From Hymenobacter sp. DG25A (GTDB lineage Bacteria > Bacteroidota > Bacteroidia > Cytophagales > Hymenobacteraceae), in the NCBI RefSeq assembly GCF_001280305.1, contig NZ_CP012623.1, positions 2,790,001 through 2,854,000 of the forward strand: DNA of 64,000 nt, given 5' to 3'. Positions 13,080-21,562 of this stretch are shown here, piece by piece. The position numbers and the translations under genes are program-made. Each line of letters starts with the position of its first letter. The first letter of the stretch is position 1. The notes below the pieces were generated by a model. That model did no database searches and was not told the DNA's origin. It saw nothing but the letters and a program-made list of their open reading frames with translations.

Positions 13080-13111
13080 CAAAGATAGTAGAACCTTTCC
13101 CAGATTTCCAA
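13080..13111 (-). promoter_or_regulatory. rrn promoter P5 (most distal)
   Basis: Minus strand: TTG (13109-13111), 21-base spacer, TATCTTTG (13080-13087). It is the only copy whose -7 element differs (TATC instead of TACC), still within TAnnTTTG. Confidence 0.68.
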
Positions 13112-13345
13112 CTTCTTTTTCAAAACTTTCTCCAGGAGCCTCTCAGCTGCTTGCCCTGCCGCGTTCCGGTTTGGGAGTGCAAAAGTGCGACTCTTCTCCC
13201 CTATTTCCTAACCCGTACAGCAAATAATTGATGGAAACAGGTACTATCAAGCTTAGGGAAGCTGAACGATACCCTCATCAAAACTGACTAACAGCACTTT
13301 ACACCCTTCTCGCATAACCTGACTATTTTCGAGGAGAAGCAAAAA

Positions 13346-14656
13346 CTAGCGGACTACTTCCTTAGCGAAGAGTTCTGACAGATCTGGATGGTGCGTGCGG
13401 GGGCGCCTGGCCTCGTATTGATAGAGTACCTGCCCCAATGCTTTCAGGAAAGGCAGTCCGATGGATTCGTATTCATAAGCGCCATCGTTGAGGATACCAT
13501 CCTGGTTTACGTAGAGCACTGCACTGAGCAAAAACTCGCTTTGGTGTGTGGAATCGGCGAAATAGGCCACATCGGATAGGTAGCCATGCGACATCCCTAC
13601 TATATTATATAGGTGTAAGCCGGGCTGAGTTGGCTGGTTGCGCTGGCGGCCGTAGTAGAGATACTTCTTATAAGCATCGAAATAAGCGCGGCTTTGATAG
13701 CGCGAGAAACCCGAGCCGTGGGGCGTACTGTGCAGATAATAGCGCAGGAAGGCATAATCATCGGGGGTGAGCTGGAAACGCTGGGCGGCCGGGGTGGCTT
13801 CGGGGAACAGAACAGCCTTGAGCATATCCGTCACGTTCTGTAGCGGCAGGTAGTTGGCAGTAGTGAAATCGTAGGGTTGATAGATGATGCGGCCTCCGGC
13901 CTGGTAGCCGCGGCCTTTTCGGATGTTGCCTAATGGCAAGGGGAAAGAATGTAGGTTAAAGGCGGCGGGCTGTTGATAGATAACCTGCCCCGTGGTGGCA
14001 TTGAGGAAAGTTATAGGATTGGTATGGCGGTTGGCGGCCGTATCACAGGGAGCAAAGCGGCGGGTGATGCGTGCCTGTGGGTAACCTAACTCCCACAAAC
14101 GCGCATTGAGCGGGCGCTGCCCCAGGAATTCGTAGAGCCGGTTATAGGCTACGTTGTCGCTGACGAGCAGCATGCGCTTGATGTAGTTGCCGACTGTGTT
14201 TACCTGGTCGGAGTCGGCGGTAGGAATATATGGCGCGGGGGTCTGGCAACGGAAGGCGGTGCCGGTGGCCATAGGTGTGCGACGGGTGAGGCCGGGTTGG
14301 TGCAGGCGGTTCAGCTTTTCCAGAGCCAAGGCAGCCGTGGGCAGCTTCACCAGGCTGGCGGGGTTGAAGTACTGCCGGGCATTGAGGTGGTAATCGTACT
14401 GGGTGAAGTGCGGGCGGTTCTGCGCGTCGCGGTTAACTTGGGTATAGATGATCTGTAGCTCATACTTATCGGCGTGGGTTACCACTTCCGCTAAGCGGGC
14501 ATCGCTGTGAAGCAGGCTGTCGAGCAACTGCCGGTTGACTCTTTGTAGTACCAGGGAACCTGGAGGAACCGGAGATTTAGAAGGGCTATTGAAAGTACTC
14601 CCTATATATAGGAGTAGCCACAATAGGAATGGACGAAAAGCTAGCGGCATAAACAT
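13346..14656 (-). CDS. Beta-lactamase-fold serine hydrolase
   Basis: 436 residues from the ATG at 14656, chosen because a hydrophobic export segment (FRPFLLWLLLYIGS) follows directly. A TTG at 14710 would put 18 extra residues before it. Ser101-Leu-Val-Lys104 in NPASLVKLPTAALALEKL is the SxxK nucleophile motif and Ser166-Asp-Asn168 in LLVSDNVAYN is the SDN motif of the class A beta-lactamase and PBP-like fold. The third KTG-type motif is not clear; MSHGYLSDVAYF near the C-terminus is a candidate. It is longer than a true class A beta-lactamase, so a peptidase or esterase acting in the periplasm is as likely as antibiotic hydrolysis. No partner gene is evident. Confidence 0.75.
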   Translation of the reverse strand: MFMPLAFRPFLLWLLLYIGSTFNSPSKSPVPPGSLVLQRVNRQLLDSLLHSDARLAEVVTHADKYELQIIYTQVNRDAQNRPHFTQYDYHLNARQYFNPASLVKLPTAALALEKLNRLHQPGLTRRTPMATGTAFRCQTPAPYIPTADSDQVNTVGNYIKRMLLVSDNVAYNRLYEFLGQRPLNARLWELGYPQARITRRFAPCDTAANRHTNPITFLNATTGQVIYQQPAAFNLHSFPLPLGNIRKGRGYQAGGRIIYQPYDFTTANYLPLQNVTDMLKAVLFPEATPAAQRFQLTPDDYAFLRYYLHSTPHGSGFSRYQSRAYFDAYKKYLYYGRQRNQPTQPGLHLYNIVGMSHGYLSDVAYFADSTHQSEFLLSAVLYVNQDGILNDGAYEYESIGLPFLKALGQVLYQYEARRPRTHHPDLSELFAKEVVR

Positions 14657-14749
14657 TCCGGAAAGGGATAATGGAACCGAGGACCAGTACGGCAATAGAT
14701 CCTTACGCAAGCACGGTATCCCACTACTCTCCTGCTGGCATTAAATAAC

Positions 14750-14786
14750 AAAAAGAGGCTGCGGCAACCATGCCACAGCCTCTTTT
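14750..14786 (-). terminator. Terminator after the lipoprotein gene
   Basis: AAAAGAGGCTG pairs with CAGCCTCTTTT, giving a stem followed by a T-run on the minus strand. It is 56 bases beyond the stop codon of the lipoprotein gene. Confidence 0.7.
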
Positions 14787-14841
14787 CTTTTGCTGCCGGA
14801 TTTGCGCAGCCTACTCCTATATATATAGTGTAGGCCGAAAG

Positions 14842-16053
14842 CTATTCCGCTACCGTTTTGGTGCGGCGGGCTAATAGCAGGTTGGAGTCGTTTTGCCGCC
14901 AGTTGTAGCCGGTACCGAAGGGCAGCGGGCGGGGCCGGTGCACCGAATCGGTATAAACCTGGGTTAGCGTGGGCTGATAATGCTTGGCGAAAAGGTTGAT
15001 GGGGCGCTTATAGGTGCCGTAGTAGGTGAATTGCCAGTCGGAAGCGGGGAAGTATTTCATGGCAATGCCCGAATCATCCTGTAAGATAAAGTTGCTGCGG
15101 TCCAGAATCAGGTTGCGCACTTTGCTGAAATAGGGCTTGTGCATGAGGTAAGTAGCCGATTTGATGTAGGTGACTACCGGCCCAAGCGTGCGCACATACT
15201 GCAGTATAGCGTCTTTCGTCGTGCCCAGCTTCCAGTCGCTAAGGTCGGCGGAGAAGTAGTACACGGTTTTCTCCTGGCCTTTGGCATCGCGCAGCTTCAT
15301 TTCTACGCCGGGAATGATTTTGGGACCGGGCCGATGGATGGTCATGGTATCGGCTTCCGACATCTGCCCCTGAGTATTCAGCTGGAGGTAGCGAATATCA
15401 GTTACCTGGTTGCCGGTGCGCGTGGCGAAAAGCATCATCAAAGGCAAAGCCCCATCCAGCTCCACTGATTTGAGGTCGACGGCCATATCATTAGTGCGGA
15501 AAAAGCTAAAGTTGAGCACCGACCACAAAGAGGCTTTGATGGCGCTGAACAGCTTAGGATTTTCCAGGGTGCTGCGGCGGGGCACTGTGCCTACTGGCTC
15601 CAGCCCTACCAATACATAGGTTTGGGCCGTGGGAAACATGGTATAGGCATTCAGCAAATCGGGCCCGCTAAAGGGGTAGAACACGGTGGAGCTGCTGCGG
15701 CGTACGGAATCCAGCTCGGTGGCGGCCCACTGCTGAATACGGTTGGTGCGGGTGTTGTGATAGTTGGTCCAGCTTTTATCGGCATCGGCGGCAAATGCCT
15801 GCCAGGCAGGAAGGGCCGTAAGTGGGCGCAGGTCGCTGCGCTGGCTTACGGGCTGGCCGGCCAGATAGGCCGCTACATCCTGCACAGCGGTAGTATCCGG
15901 GGCGGGTGCCGCAACGGTTGGAGCCGTTGTAGTGTCAACGGGAGCTGCCGAGGCGGGCTTCGCTGGTTCGGTGGCAGTGGTTTTTTGCTCAGAGCAGGCA
16001 GTCAGCGCGACGAAGAGGAAGGGAGCCAGAAGCCTAGAAAGGGAAATGCGCAT
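14842..16053 (-). CDS. Predicted lipoprotein, unrecognised family
   Basis: 403 residues. The start at 16053 gives MRISLSRLLAPFLFVALTAC with a lipobox (LTAC, Cys20). A frame start at 16092 would put 13 residues ahead of the signal. An Ala/Pro/Thr-rich linker (about residues 25-60) leads to a globular region without a motif I recognise. The sequence is rich in aromatic residues and includes FYPFSGPDLLNAYTMFP and YVLVGLEPVG. It is probably anchored in the outer or inner membrane and faces the periplasm. It lies in the same direction as the APC permease but 58 bases away, with no evident functional link. Confidence 0.65.
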   Translation of the reverse strand: MRISLSRLLAPFLFVALTACSEQKTTATEPAKPASAAPVDTTTAPTVAAPAPDTTAVQDVAAYLAGQPVSQRSDLRPLTALPAWQAFAADADKSWTNYHNTRTNRIQQWAATELDSVRRSSSTVFYPFSGPDLLNAYTMFPTAQTYVLVGLEPVGTVPRRSTLENPKLFSAIKASLWSVLNFSFFRTNDMAVDLKSVELDGALPLMMLFATRTGNQVTDIRYLQLNTQGQMSEADTMTIHRPGPKIIPGVEMKLRDAKGQEKTVYYFSADLSDWKLGTTKDAILQYVRTLGPVVTYIKSATYLMHKPYFSKVRNLILDRSNFILQDDSGIAMKYFPASDWQFTYYGTYKRPINLFAKHYQPTLTQVYTDSVHRPRPLPFGTGYNWRQNDSNLLLARRTKTVAE

Positions 16054-16110
16054 GCGGGAGTACTTAGGAAGAAAAAACGAATGGGGCGGCAAGTTAGCTT
16101 TTCAGCTTTT

Positions 16111-17460
16111 TCACTCCTTATATATAGAGTGCATTGGAACATCGGCGTTTGGCTTCTTCGCCGGGCGACTAACGCCTTTATAGACCAACAGGCCCAGCAA
16201 CACCGTGGCCAACCCGTACAGGGACTCCATTGGTTTATCGCGCAGCAGAAAAAGGAGCGTCCAGCCGCTTAAGCCCAAAAAGAGCAGGGGCGTAATGGGG
16301 TAGCCCCAGGCCCGATAAGGCCGGGGCAGCGCCGGGTGCTTCCAGCGGAGGATAAACAGCCCCAGCACGGTGAGAAATGTGAAAAGGCTCAATACAAAGC
16401 CTGCGTATAAAAGCACCTGCTCAAAAGTGGCCGTCAGAATAAAGACCAGGGTGAGCAGGGTTTGCAGCAGCATGGCCCGGACCGGTATGCCAGCCCTACT
16501 GACGTGCGCCAAAGTGCGCAGGCCGGTGAGGTCCTCCCCCATTACCTGCACAATGCGGGGCCCGGCAAAAATCATGGAGCTTACGGTGGATACCAGCAGT
16601 ACCGCAATAACGCCGCCCATCAGGCGGCCAATAACGGGACCGAACAGGGAATTGGCGGCCACGAAACCGACTTCTACCTGACCTGCCAAAGTATTGAGCG
16701 GGGTGGAATACAGGAACACGAAATTCAGCCCTATATATAATAGGAGTACCACGGCGGTACCGATCAGCAAAATGCGCGGCAGATTCCGTTGCGGATCGGC
16801 CACTTCGCCCGTCATATACACGGCGGCATTCCAGCCGGAATAGGCATACGACACATAAATGAGGGAAACGGCAAAGGCCGGGCTCAACACTTCCTGCCAG
16901 CCCAGCGCACTGGGGCTAAAGGATAAGGGCTGTGGGGTAGCGGCCAGCAGCCCGGCGCCAATAAAACCAACCAAAACCAGCACTTTGATGGCCGTAATCA
17001 GCACCTGCAGGCGGCTGCCAGCCTGCCTGCTGCTGGCGTGCACTGCCGTAAGCAGCAGGACCACCATCACCGATAGCACCTGCGGCTGCACCGAGGGCCA
17101 TACATTTTGCGCATATTTTCCCAGAGCCATTGCCGCCAGCGCCGTGGGAGCCGCAAACCCAACCGTAGCCGATACCCAACCGGACAGAAAGCCTACCGCG
17201 GGGTGGTAAATCCTGGAGAGATAGTGGTACTCGCCGCCCGAGCGGGGCATGGCCGCGGCCAGTTCGCCATAGCTTAGCGCCCCGCATAAGGCAATGAGTC
17301 CGCCCACCGCCCACAACATCAGCAGCGCAAACCCGCTTTTGAGGCCCAGTATCTGAAACCCTAGGCTGGTAAACACGCCGGTGCCCACCATATTGGCAAT
17401 AACAATGGCAATGCCCGTGATGACACTGATTTTGTAAGCGGCTTTTTGGGGTTGCGTCAT
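16111..17460 (-). CDS. APC superfamily amino acid permease
   Basis: 449 residues with about 12 hydrophobic segments. The N-terminus ISVITGIAIVIANMVGTGVF carries the GxG motif of TM1 in APC transporters, and GGLIALCGALSYGELAAAMP matches the conserved TM2-loop region. The family imports or exchanges amino acids across the inner membrane using cation or antiport gradients. The substrate cannot be set from sequence. A TATATA-centred palindrome lies within the last codons (16112-16131) and another partial one inside the gene (16731-16748). Confidence 0.88.
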   Translation of the reverse strand: MTQPQKAAYKISVITGIAIVIANMVGTGVFTSLGFQILGLKSGFALLMLWAVGGLIALCGALSYGELAAAMPRSGGEYHYLSRIYHPAVGFLSGWVSATVGFAAPTALAAMALGKYAQNVWPSVQPQVLSVMVVLLLTAVHASSRQAGSRLQVLITAIKVLVLVGFIGAGLLAATPQPLSFSPSALGWQEVLSPAFAVSLIYVSYAYSGWNAAVYMTGEVADPQRNLPRILLIGTAVVLLLYIGLNFVFLYSTPLNTLAGQVEVGFVAANSLFGPVIGRLMGGVIAVLLVSTVSSMIFAGPRIVQVMGEDLTGLRTLAHVSRAGIPVRAMLLQTLLTLVFILTATFEQVLLYAGFVLSLFTFLTVLGLFILRWKHPALPRPYRAWGYPITPLLFLGLSGWTLLFLLRDKPMESLYGLATVLLGLLVYKGVSRPAKKPNADVPMHSIYKE

Positions 17461-17547
17461 AAGAGCTATTTACCGGCAAAGATGCAAAGTTGCTTTTTGC
17501 CGATGCAGAAGTACCCTGCTGCGGGGCCATGCAAACCTCAGCAACGC

Positions 17548-17586
17548 AAAAAGCCCCTGCCGTTTTATAACGCCAGGAGCTTTTAG
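17548..17586 (-). terminator. Weak terminator-like hairpin after the DUF2480 gene
   Basis: AAAAGCCCCTG and CAGGAGCTTTT can pair with one mismatch around a short loop. It sits 30 bases beyond the DUF2480 stop codon and ahead of the permease gene. Confidence 0.45.
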
Positions 17587-17615
17587 ATGACCTCGCCAGG
17601 AAAATTTCCGACGAA

Positions 17616-18128
17616 TCAGGCTTTCGGACGCTTGTACAGCGGTACCGTGCTGCAGGGCTCACCATACATAATGCTGCTGGCAACCGGCAGAAGTTTCTGC
17701 ATAATAGCCACGTAAGCATACGTAGGCACGGGTTTCTCACCACAGCCTTTTACCACCATTTTTGCATCCCGGTACTGTTCAGCATCAATGCCCGCAATGG
17801 CTTCCTGAAACAGCTCCTGCTCCAAGGATTCCAGGTTGCCGAACACATACCGATGCGCATGGCCCTGCAGCTTGGAAGCCAGCAGCATGTACGCCCAAGT
17901 AGGTACAATAGCATCGGCGGAGCAGATAATGGCTACGTTCTTGCCGTCGTACTGGCTCCAGTCGTGGGTTTTGATGAACTCGCGGAAATCCTTTTCCCGC
18001 AGCATTAAGCCGTGGAACAGGTTTTCCTTGATATCATATACCACCCGCTCACCGGGATGAATAAATTCTTCCAGATTGAGCGTAGTGAGGGCACTTTGCG
18101 TGACGCGGTTGATAAGGGTGTCTTCCAT
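17616..18128 (-). CDS. DUF2480 family protein
   Basis: 170 residues, full length for this Bacteroidota-restricted family. Typical segments are LREKDFREFIKTHDWSQYDG and CSADAIVPTWAYMLLASKL. It has no signal peptide or membrane segment, so it is cytosolic. Conserved cysteines occur in IICSADA, VKGCGEK and EPCSTV, the last two suggestive of a metal site (inference only). Biochemical function is unknown. Confidence 0.85.
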   Translation of the reverse strand: MEDTLINRVTQSALTTLNLEEFIHPGERVVYDIKENLFHGLMLREKDFREFIKTHDWSQYDGKNVAIICSADAIVPTWAYMLLASKLQGHAHRYVFGNLESLEQELFQEAIAGIDAEQYRDAKMVVKGCGEKPVPTYAYVAIMQKLLPVASSIMYGEPCSTVPLYKRPKA

Positions 18129-18182
18129 TATATAGCTGATAGACGTTAGAGGAAAGATTTTTTGACAGCTTGCCTCCTGGTG

Positions 18183-18884
18183 CTAAGCCTTAGGCCTGGG
18201 GGTAGTGGTGTATACTTCTTTTAAGTAGAACGGCTCGTAGTAGGCCACATCCCGGAAGTCCTGCTCCCGGAAAGCCTGCACGGCCAGCGCCCCTACTGCC
18301 ACCGCAGATGGCTGAATATCCGACAGAAAATCGGCGTGGGCATTACCGGCCACCAGCGGCTGAAACTTAACGGCGCCGTTACCAAAGCATAACAAGCGGT
18401 GGTGTGCTAATTGTTCGGCCAGCGTGGTTTCCTCCAGAATCAGTGGTGTGGGGGCCAGCACTTCCTGGCCTTCGTGGGTGTAGAGCGCGGCATATACTTC
18501 CATACGACGGGCATCCAGCATGGGACAAAAGAGGTATTGCTCCGGCCGGGCCGTGTAGGAAGCTACCTGATAAGCCAACGCCTGCAGGGTGCTGATAGCT
18601 ACCAAAGGAATTTCCAGCGCGAAGCAGAGGCCTTTTGCTGCGGCCGCTCCTATGCGCAAACCGGTGTAGGAGCCCGGCCCATCAGAAACCGCCACGGCCG
18701 CCACATCCTGCAACGTGTACTGGCAGTTTTCCAGCAGCTGATTCACCAGCACGCTCAGGTGCGAGGAGTGCGACTTCTCCAACCGCAGTTCCGACTGCCC
18801 CACCAGGCTACCATCGGCTACCCGGTGCAGGGCCACGGAGCAAATGGAGGATGAGGTTTCGAGGGAGAGAATGAGAAAAGACAT
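18183..18884 (-). CDS. tsaB: tRNA threonylcarbamoyladenosine biosynthesis protein TsaB
   Basis: 233 residues from the ATG at 18884. The upstream in-frame extension runs into the S41 terminator hairpin and has no family similarity. TsaB is an ASKHA-fold, inactive paralogue of TsaD that scaffolds the TsaB-TsaD-TsaE complex making t6A37 in ANN-decoding tRNAs. MSFLILSLETSSSICSVAL is the ASKHA N-lobe start and DGPGSYTGLRIG (residues 68-79) is the family signature. The preceding hairpin at 18922-18960 suggests its own promoter. Confidence 0.93.
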   Translation of the reverse strand: MSFLILSLETSSSICSVALHRVADGSLVGQSELRLEKSHSSHLSVLVNQLLENCQYTLQDVAAVAVSDGPGSYTGLRIGAAAAKGLCFALEIPLVAISTLQALAYQVASYTARPEQYLFCPMLDARRMEVYAALYTHEGQEVLAPTPLILEETTLAEQLAHHRLLCFGNGAVKFQPLVAGNAHADFLSDIQPSAVAVGALAVQAFREQDFRDVAYYEPFYLKEVYTTTPRPKA

Positions 18885-18921
18885 AAGCAGCGAAAACGGA
18901 GGAGAACAACTTCTCTCACAG

Positions 18922-18960
18922 AATGAAAAAAGCAGACTCATAAGGAGTCTGCTTTTCATT
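18922..18960 (-). terminator. Terminator after the S41 peptidase gene
   Basis: AATGAAAA(AA)GCAGACTC pairs with GAGTCTGCTTTTCATT, a nearly perfect stem of about 16 bases with a short ATAAG loop. It lies 19 bases beyond the S41 stop codon. Confidence 0.8.
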
Positions 18961-18978
18961 ACAAAGGTATAACAAACC

Positions 18979-20673
18979 TTACTTCGTACCGGCACTCTTC
19001 ATAGCGCTGGCCGCTTTGCCGCCGGGCTTAAGCAAGGCCGCATAGCGGTTGGGCTCATTCAGCACCTGCACGGCGGCCAGAATATTGGGGTCATCATCAA
19101 AGCTGGCTTCAATGCTGCCTTTCTGGAAGTAGTAGCGCGACACAATTTCCTGCTCCAGAAACTCCCGGATTTCGGGCTTAAAGCGAATCAGGTCGTTGCT
19201 TTTGTTGGTGGATACTTTCCGCCGGATGGCTTCCAGTTCGTTCTTCACGTCGTCGTAGTGCTTTTCCTCCTTGGCTTTCTTCACTACATCGGCCAGGCTT
19301 TTCTCTACCTCGGTGCTGTAGCTGATGTCTTTGCCCTGCAGAAACTGAATAAATTTCTGGTACTCGGCATCGGAAAGCTTGAAGTCGCGGGCTGGTGGAA
19401 TGCTGGTATGCTCGGCGCGGTAGCGCGTGGCATAGTCGAAGACGTAATTTTTCTGCAACAGCAAGCGGGTGATTTCGGCCACATCCTGCTCCTGTACTTC
19501 CACATCCGGCGCTACTCCGCCACCATCAAATACGGTGCGGCCGGTTTGGGTTTTGAAAGCAGTGCGCAGGGAATCGGGGAATTTGCCCAGCGAGCCATCA
19601 TCGGCGCGGTGCGAATAGTCGATTTCCTGAATGCAGCGGCCGCTGGGAATGTAGTATTTGGCGGTGGTTACCTTCAGCTGGGAGTTATAGCTGAGCGGGC
19701 GCGTGGCCTGCACCAGGCCTTTGCCGAAAGTACGCTCCCCTACCAGCACGGCCCGGTCGTAGTCCTGCAACACCCCCGACACAATTTCGGAAGCCGAGGC
19801 GGAACGGTTGCTGGTGATAATGGCAATGGGTATCTGGGTATCCAGCGGCGTATCCAGGGCCTTATAGGTCTTATTCCACTCGGTTACTTTGCCTTTGGTG
19901 CTGACAATATCGAGGCCTTTATCCACAAACAGGTTGGAGATATTCACCGCCTCGTTCAGCAGTCCACCGGGATTGTCCCGGATATCGAAGACAATTTTCT
20001 TGGCGCCCTGCTCTTTCAGCTTGCTTACCGCCAGCCGAACTTCCTTGCCGGCGTCAACCGTAAAGCCGGCCAGCTGGAAATAGCCAATATCACTGGTGAG
20101 CATGCCATAGTAAGGCACGTTGTCTACCTGAATCTTGTCGCGGGTGATGTTCACTTCTACCGGCGCATCCTGCCCGTAGCGGGTCACCATCAGCTTGACC
20201 TGCGAGTTGGCCTGCCCCTTCAGCAGCTTGCTGATATCGGAGTTGGTTTTTTTCTCGAGGCTCACGCCGTTGATGTTCAGGATTTCGTCGCCGGGCAGCA
20301 GGCCGGCTTTCTGGGCCGGGTAGCCCTCATACGCTGCCTGCACAACAGTCTTGTTGGCCCGCTTCACCACTACGGCCCCAATGCCGCCGTACTGGCCGGT
20401 GGTCATGGTGCGGAAATCCTCGATATCGTCTTCGGGAATGTAATTGGTGTACGGGTCCAGGGACTTGAGCATGGCGTCAATCCCGGTTTTCACCAGCTTG
20501 GAAGGCGGCACCTCGTCTACATAGTAGGTATTCACCTCCTTAAACAAGGTGGCGAAGATGTCGAGGTTCTTGGCAATTTCGAAGTAGCGCTCGTTGTCGG
20601 ACGCTGACCGAAAGGATACGAGGAGAGCAGCGCCTCCAAGCAGAAGACCGGCAGCAATAGATTTTTTACGCAT
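18979..20673 (-). CDS. S41 family C-terminal processing peptidase
   Basis: 564 residues from the ATG at 20673 (MRKKSIAAGLLLGGAALLVS), an uncleaved or cleaved export signal. The longer frame overlaps rnpA. The order is an N-terminal helical region, a PDZ domain (about residues 95-165, with GYPAQKAGLLPGDEILNING) and the S41 protease core. By alignment to the Prc spacing, the catalytic pair is Ser293 in SASASEIVSG and Lys318 in ERTFGKGLVQ. Such proteases trim or degrade envelope proteins from their C-termini. It is 28 bases after rnpA and likely belongs to the rpmH-rnpA transcript. Confidence 0.9.
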   Translation of the reverse strand: MRKKSIAAGLLLGGAALLVSFRSASDNERYFEIAKNLDIFATLFKEVNTYYVDEVPPSKLVKTGIDAMLKSLDPYTNYIPEDDIEDFRTMTTGQYGGIGAVVVKRANKTVVQAAYEGYPAQKAGLLPGDEILNINGVSLEKKTNSDISKLLKGQANSQVKLMVTRYGQDAPVEVNITRDKIQVDNVPYYGMLTSDIGYFQLAGFTVDAGKEVRLAVSKLKEQGAKKIVFDIRDNPGGLLNEAVNISNLFVDKGLDIVSTKGKVTEWNKTYKALDTPLDTQIPIAIITSNRSASASEIVSGVLQDYDRAVLVGERTFGKGLVQATRPLSYNSQLKVTTAKYYIPSGRCIQEIDYSHRADDGSLGKFPDSLRTAFKTQTGRTVFDGGGVAPDVEVQEQDVAEITRLLLQKNYVFDYATRYRAEHTSIPPARDFKLSDAEYQKFIQFLQGKDISYSTEVEKSLADVVKKAKEEKHYDDVKNELEAIRRKVSTNKSNDLIRFKPEIREFLEQEIVSRYYFQKGSIEASFDDDPNILAAVQVLNEPNRYAALLKPGGKAASAMKSAGTK

Positions 20674-20701
20674 AGACTGAGCAGGTAGCAAGTAAACAAC
20701 C

Positions 20702-21130
20702 CTACGAACCAGACACCGCGCCGCCCTGCGGCGTTGCATCTGTCAACAAACGCTCTAGCCCTGAAATTAATTTTTTTTCGACCAGCGTAAAAGGCTTTTT
20801 TTCCTTGCCGGTATAAATAATGGCCAGCAGGCCCACGCTATGGCCTCCTGCTGCCTCCGTGAGGCGAAATTTATTTAACCGGTAGGCTTCGCGCATCAGG
20901 CGCTTGAAGTAGTTCCGGTCAACGGCCCGCTTAAAGTTGCGCTTGGATACACTTACCAATACCTGCGGCGGCGCAGTAGTAGCGGCGGGGACAGGCAGCC
21001 ATATCAGCCGCAGGGGGTATAAACCAAAAGAAGAACCCCGCGCGAATAGCTCATCAATGAGCTTCTTTCGGCACAAGTGTTCTTCTTTCGAAAACGAATA
21101 AGAGCGCGCCCCCGACGTAGTATCATCCAT
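20702..21130 (-). CDS. rnpA: Ribonuclease P protein component
   Basis: 142 residues from the ATG at 21130. The frame stays open for 39 further codons with low-complexity sequence overlapping the rpmH stop, so the internal ATG is chosen. RnpA is the basic protein subunit that helps RNase P RNA cleave tRNA 5' leaders. FSKEEHLCRKKLIDELF matches the N-terminal helix, and VSVSKRNFKRAVDRNYFKRL is the conserved RNR motif (RAVDRNYFKR). It follows rpmH by 34 bases, the near-universal rpmH-rnpA pairing. Confidence 0.95.
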   Translation of the reverse strand: MDDTTSGARSYSFSKEEHLCRKKLIDELFARGSSFGLYPLRLIWLPVPAATTAPPQVLVSVSKRNFKRAVDRNYFKRLMREAYRLNKFRLTEAAGGHSVGLLAIIYTGKEKKPFTLVEKKLISGLERLLTDATPQGGAVSGS

Positions 21131-21164
21131 GGGTGGGGGCAAAGCGGCGGCAGCCGTCAGCGGT

Positions 21165-21323
21165 TTAGCGCTTATGACGGCCTTCGTCGGATACGCTGAT
21201 GCGCTTGCGACCTTTGGCACGACGGGCTGCCAGCACACGGCGGCCATTGGCGGTTTCCATGCGCGAGCGGAAACCGTGCTTATTGCGGCGCTTGCGCTGC
21301 GAAGGCTGAAAAGTACGTTTCAT
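21165..21323 (-). CDS. rpmH: 50S ribosomal protein L34
   Basis: 52 residues: [20 protein letters not shown], then [20 protein letters not shown], ending [12 protein letters not shown]. This is the highly conserved L34 sequence with a short Bacteroidota-style C-terminal extension. The protein binds 23S rRNA in the large subunit. It begins an apparent rpmH-rnpA-S41 transcript from the promoter at 21359-21389. Confidence 0.97.
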   Translation of the reverse strand: MKRTFQPSQRKRRNKHGFRSRMETANGRRVLAARRAKGRKRISVSDEGRHKR

Positions 21324-21358
21324 GATATGTGAAGTGACTCAGTAACAGGTAAGGCCGG

Positions 21359-21389
21359 CAAAGGTACGCCCTTGTTTTGAAAATGGCAA
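21359..21389 (-). promoter_or_regulatory. rpmH promoter
   Basis: Minus strand: TTG (21387-21389), 20-base spacer, TACCTTTG (21359-21366), ending 36 bases before the rpmH ATG. The -7 octamer is the same as in the rRNA promoters. Confidence 0.7.
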
Positions 21390-21562
21390 TGCTTCTACCG
21401 GCTTTTTGCAGCATTAGCGCAAACAAGTTCCCCGGCATGCCGGAAAAGTCCCTCACAAAAGTACTACTATCTGCCGGGCAAACCCGTAAGTAAGCCCGCG
21501 TTTATCAGCCGGATAGGCGTACCTTTACTCCTGATTTTCTGCCCTGCCGCCCCCACGCTTAC

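Larger units (their letters stand above)
12664..13087 (-). repeat. Five imperfect direct repeats carrying tandem rRNA promoters
   Basis: Five copies of a ~28-base unit (plus-strand core GAAGCGGGnTGCAAAGGTA, preceded by CTTCCGGTT) start at 12664, 12770, 12876, 12973 and 13060. The -7 elements are 106, 106, 97 and 87 bases apart. Read on the minus strand, towards 16S, each copy holds TAnnTTTG with a TTG 19-21 bases upstream, the Bacteroidota sigma-A promoter consensus. The conserved part continues past the -7 element into the initially transcribed sequence (CAnCCCGCTTC). Confidence 0.85.

Noticed and set aside
12664..13087. Regularly spaced repeats that could be taken for a CRISPR array
   Set aside because: Spacing is 87-106 bases, repeats are imperfect, the spacers resemble each other, and each repeat holds a promoter consensus pointing at 16S. 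No cas gene is near.
12756..13231. Overlapping open frames across the promoter array
   Set aside because: Their repeated segments (SFFSEAGCKG-like) are just translations of the promoter repeats in different frames.
13346..14656. Calling the serine hydrolase an antibiotic-resistance beta-lactamase
   Set aside because: The length and unclear third motif do not support this; SxxK and SDN motifs are shared with many peptidases and esterases.
19918..19926. TTATCCACA, a perfect DnaA-box match
   Set aside because: Single copy inside the S41 coding sequence with no AT-rich unwinding region or further boxes, so not evidence for a replication origin despite the nearby rpmH-rnpA pair.
19258..20607. 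449-codon open frame antisense to the S41 peptidase gene
   Set aside because: It arises from GC-biased third positions of the real gene; the S41 frame has clear catalytic motifs.
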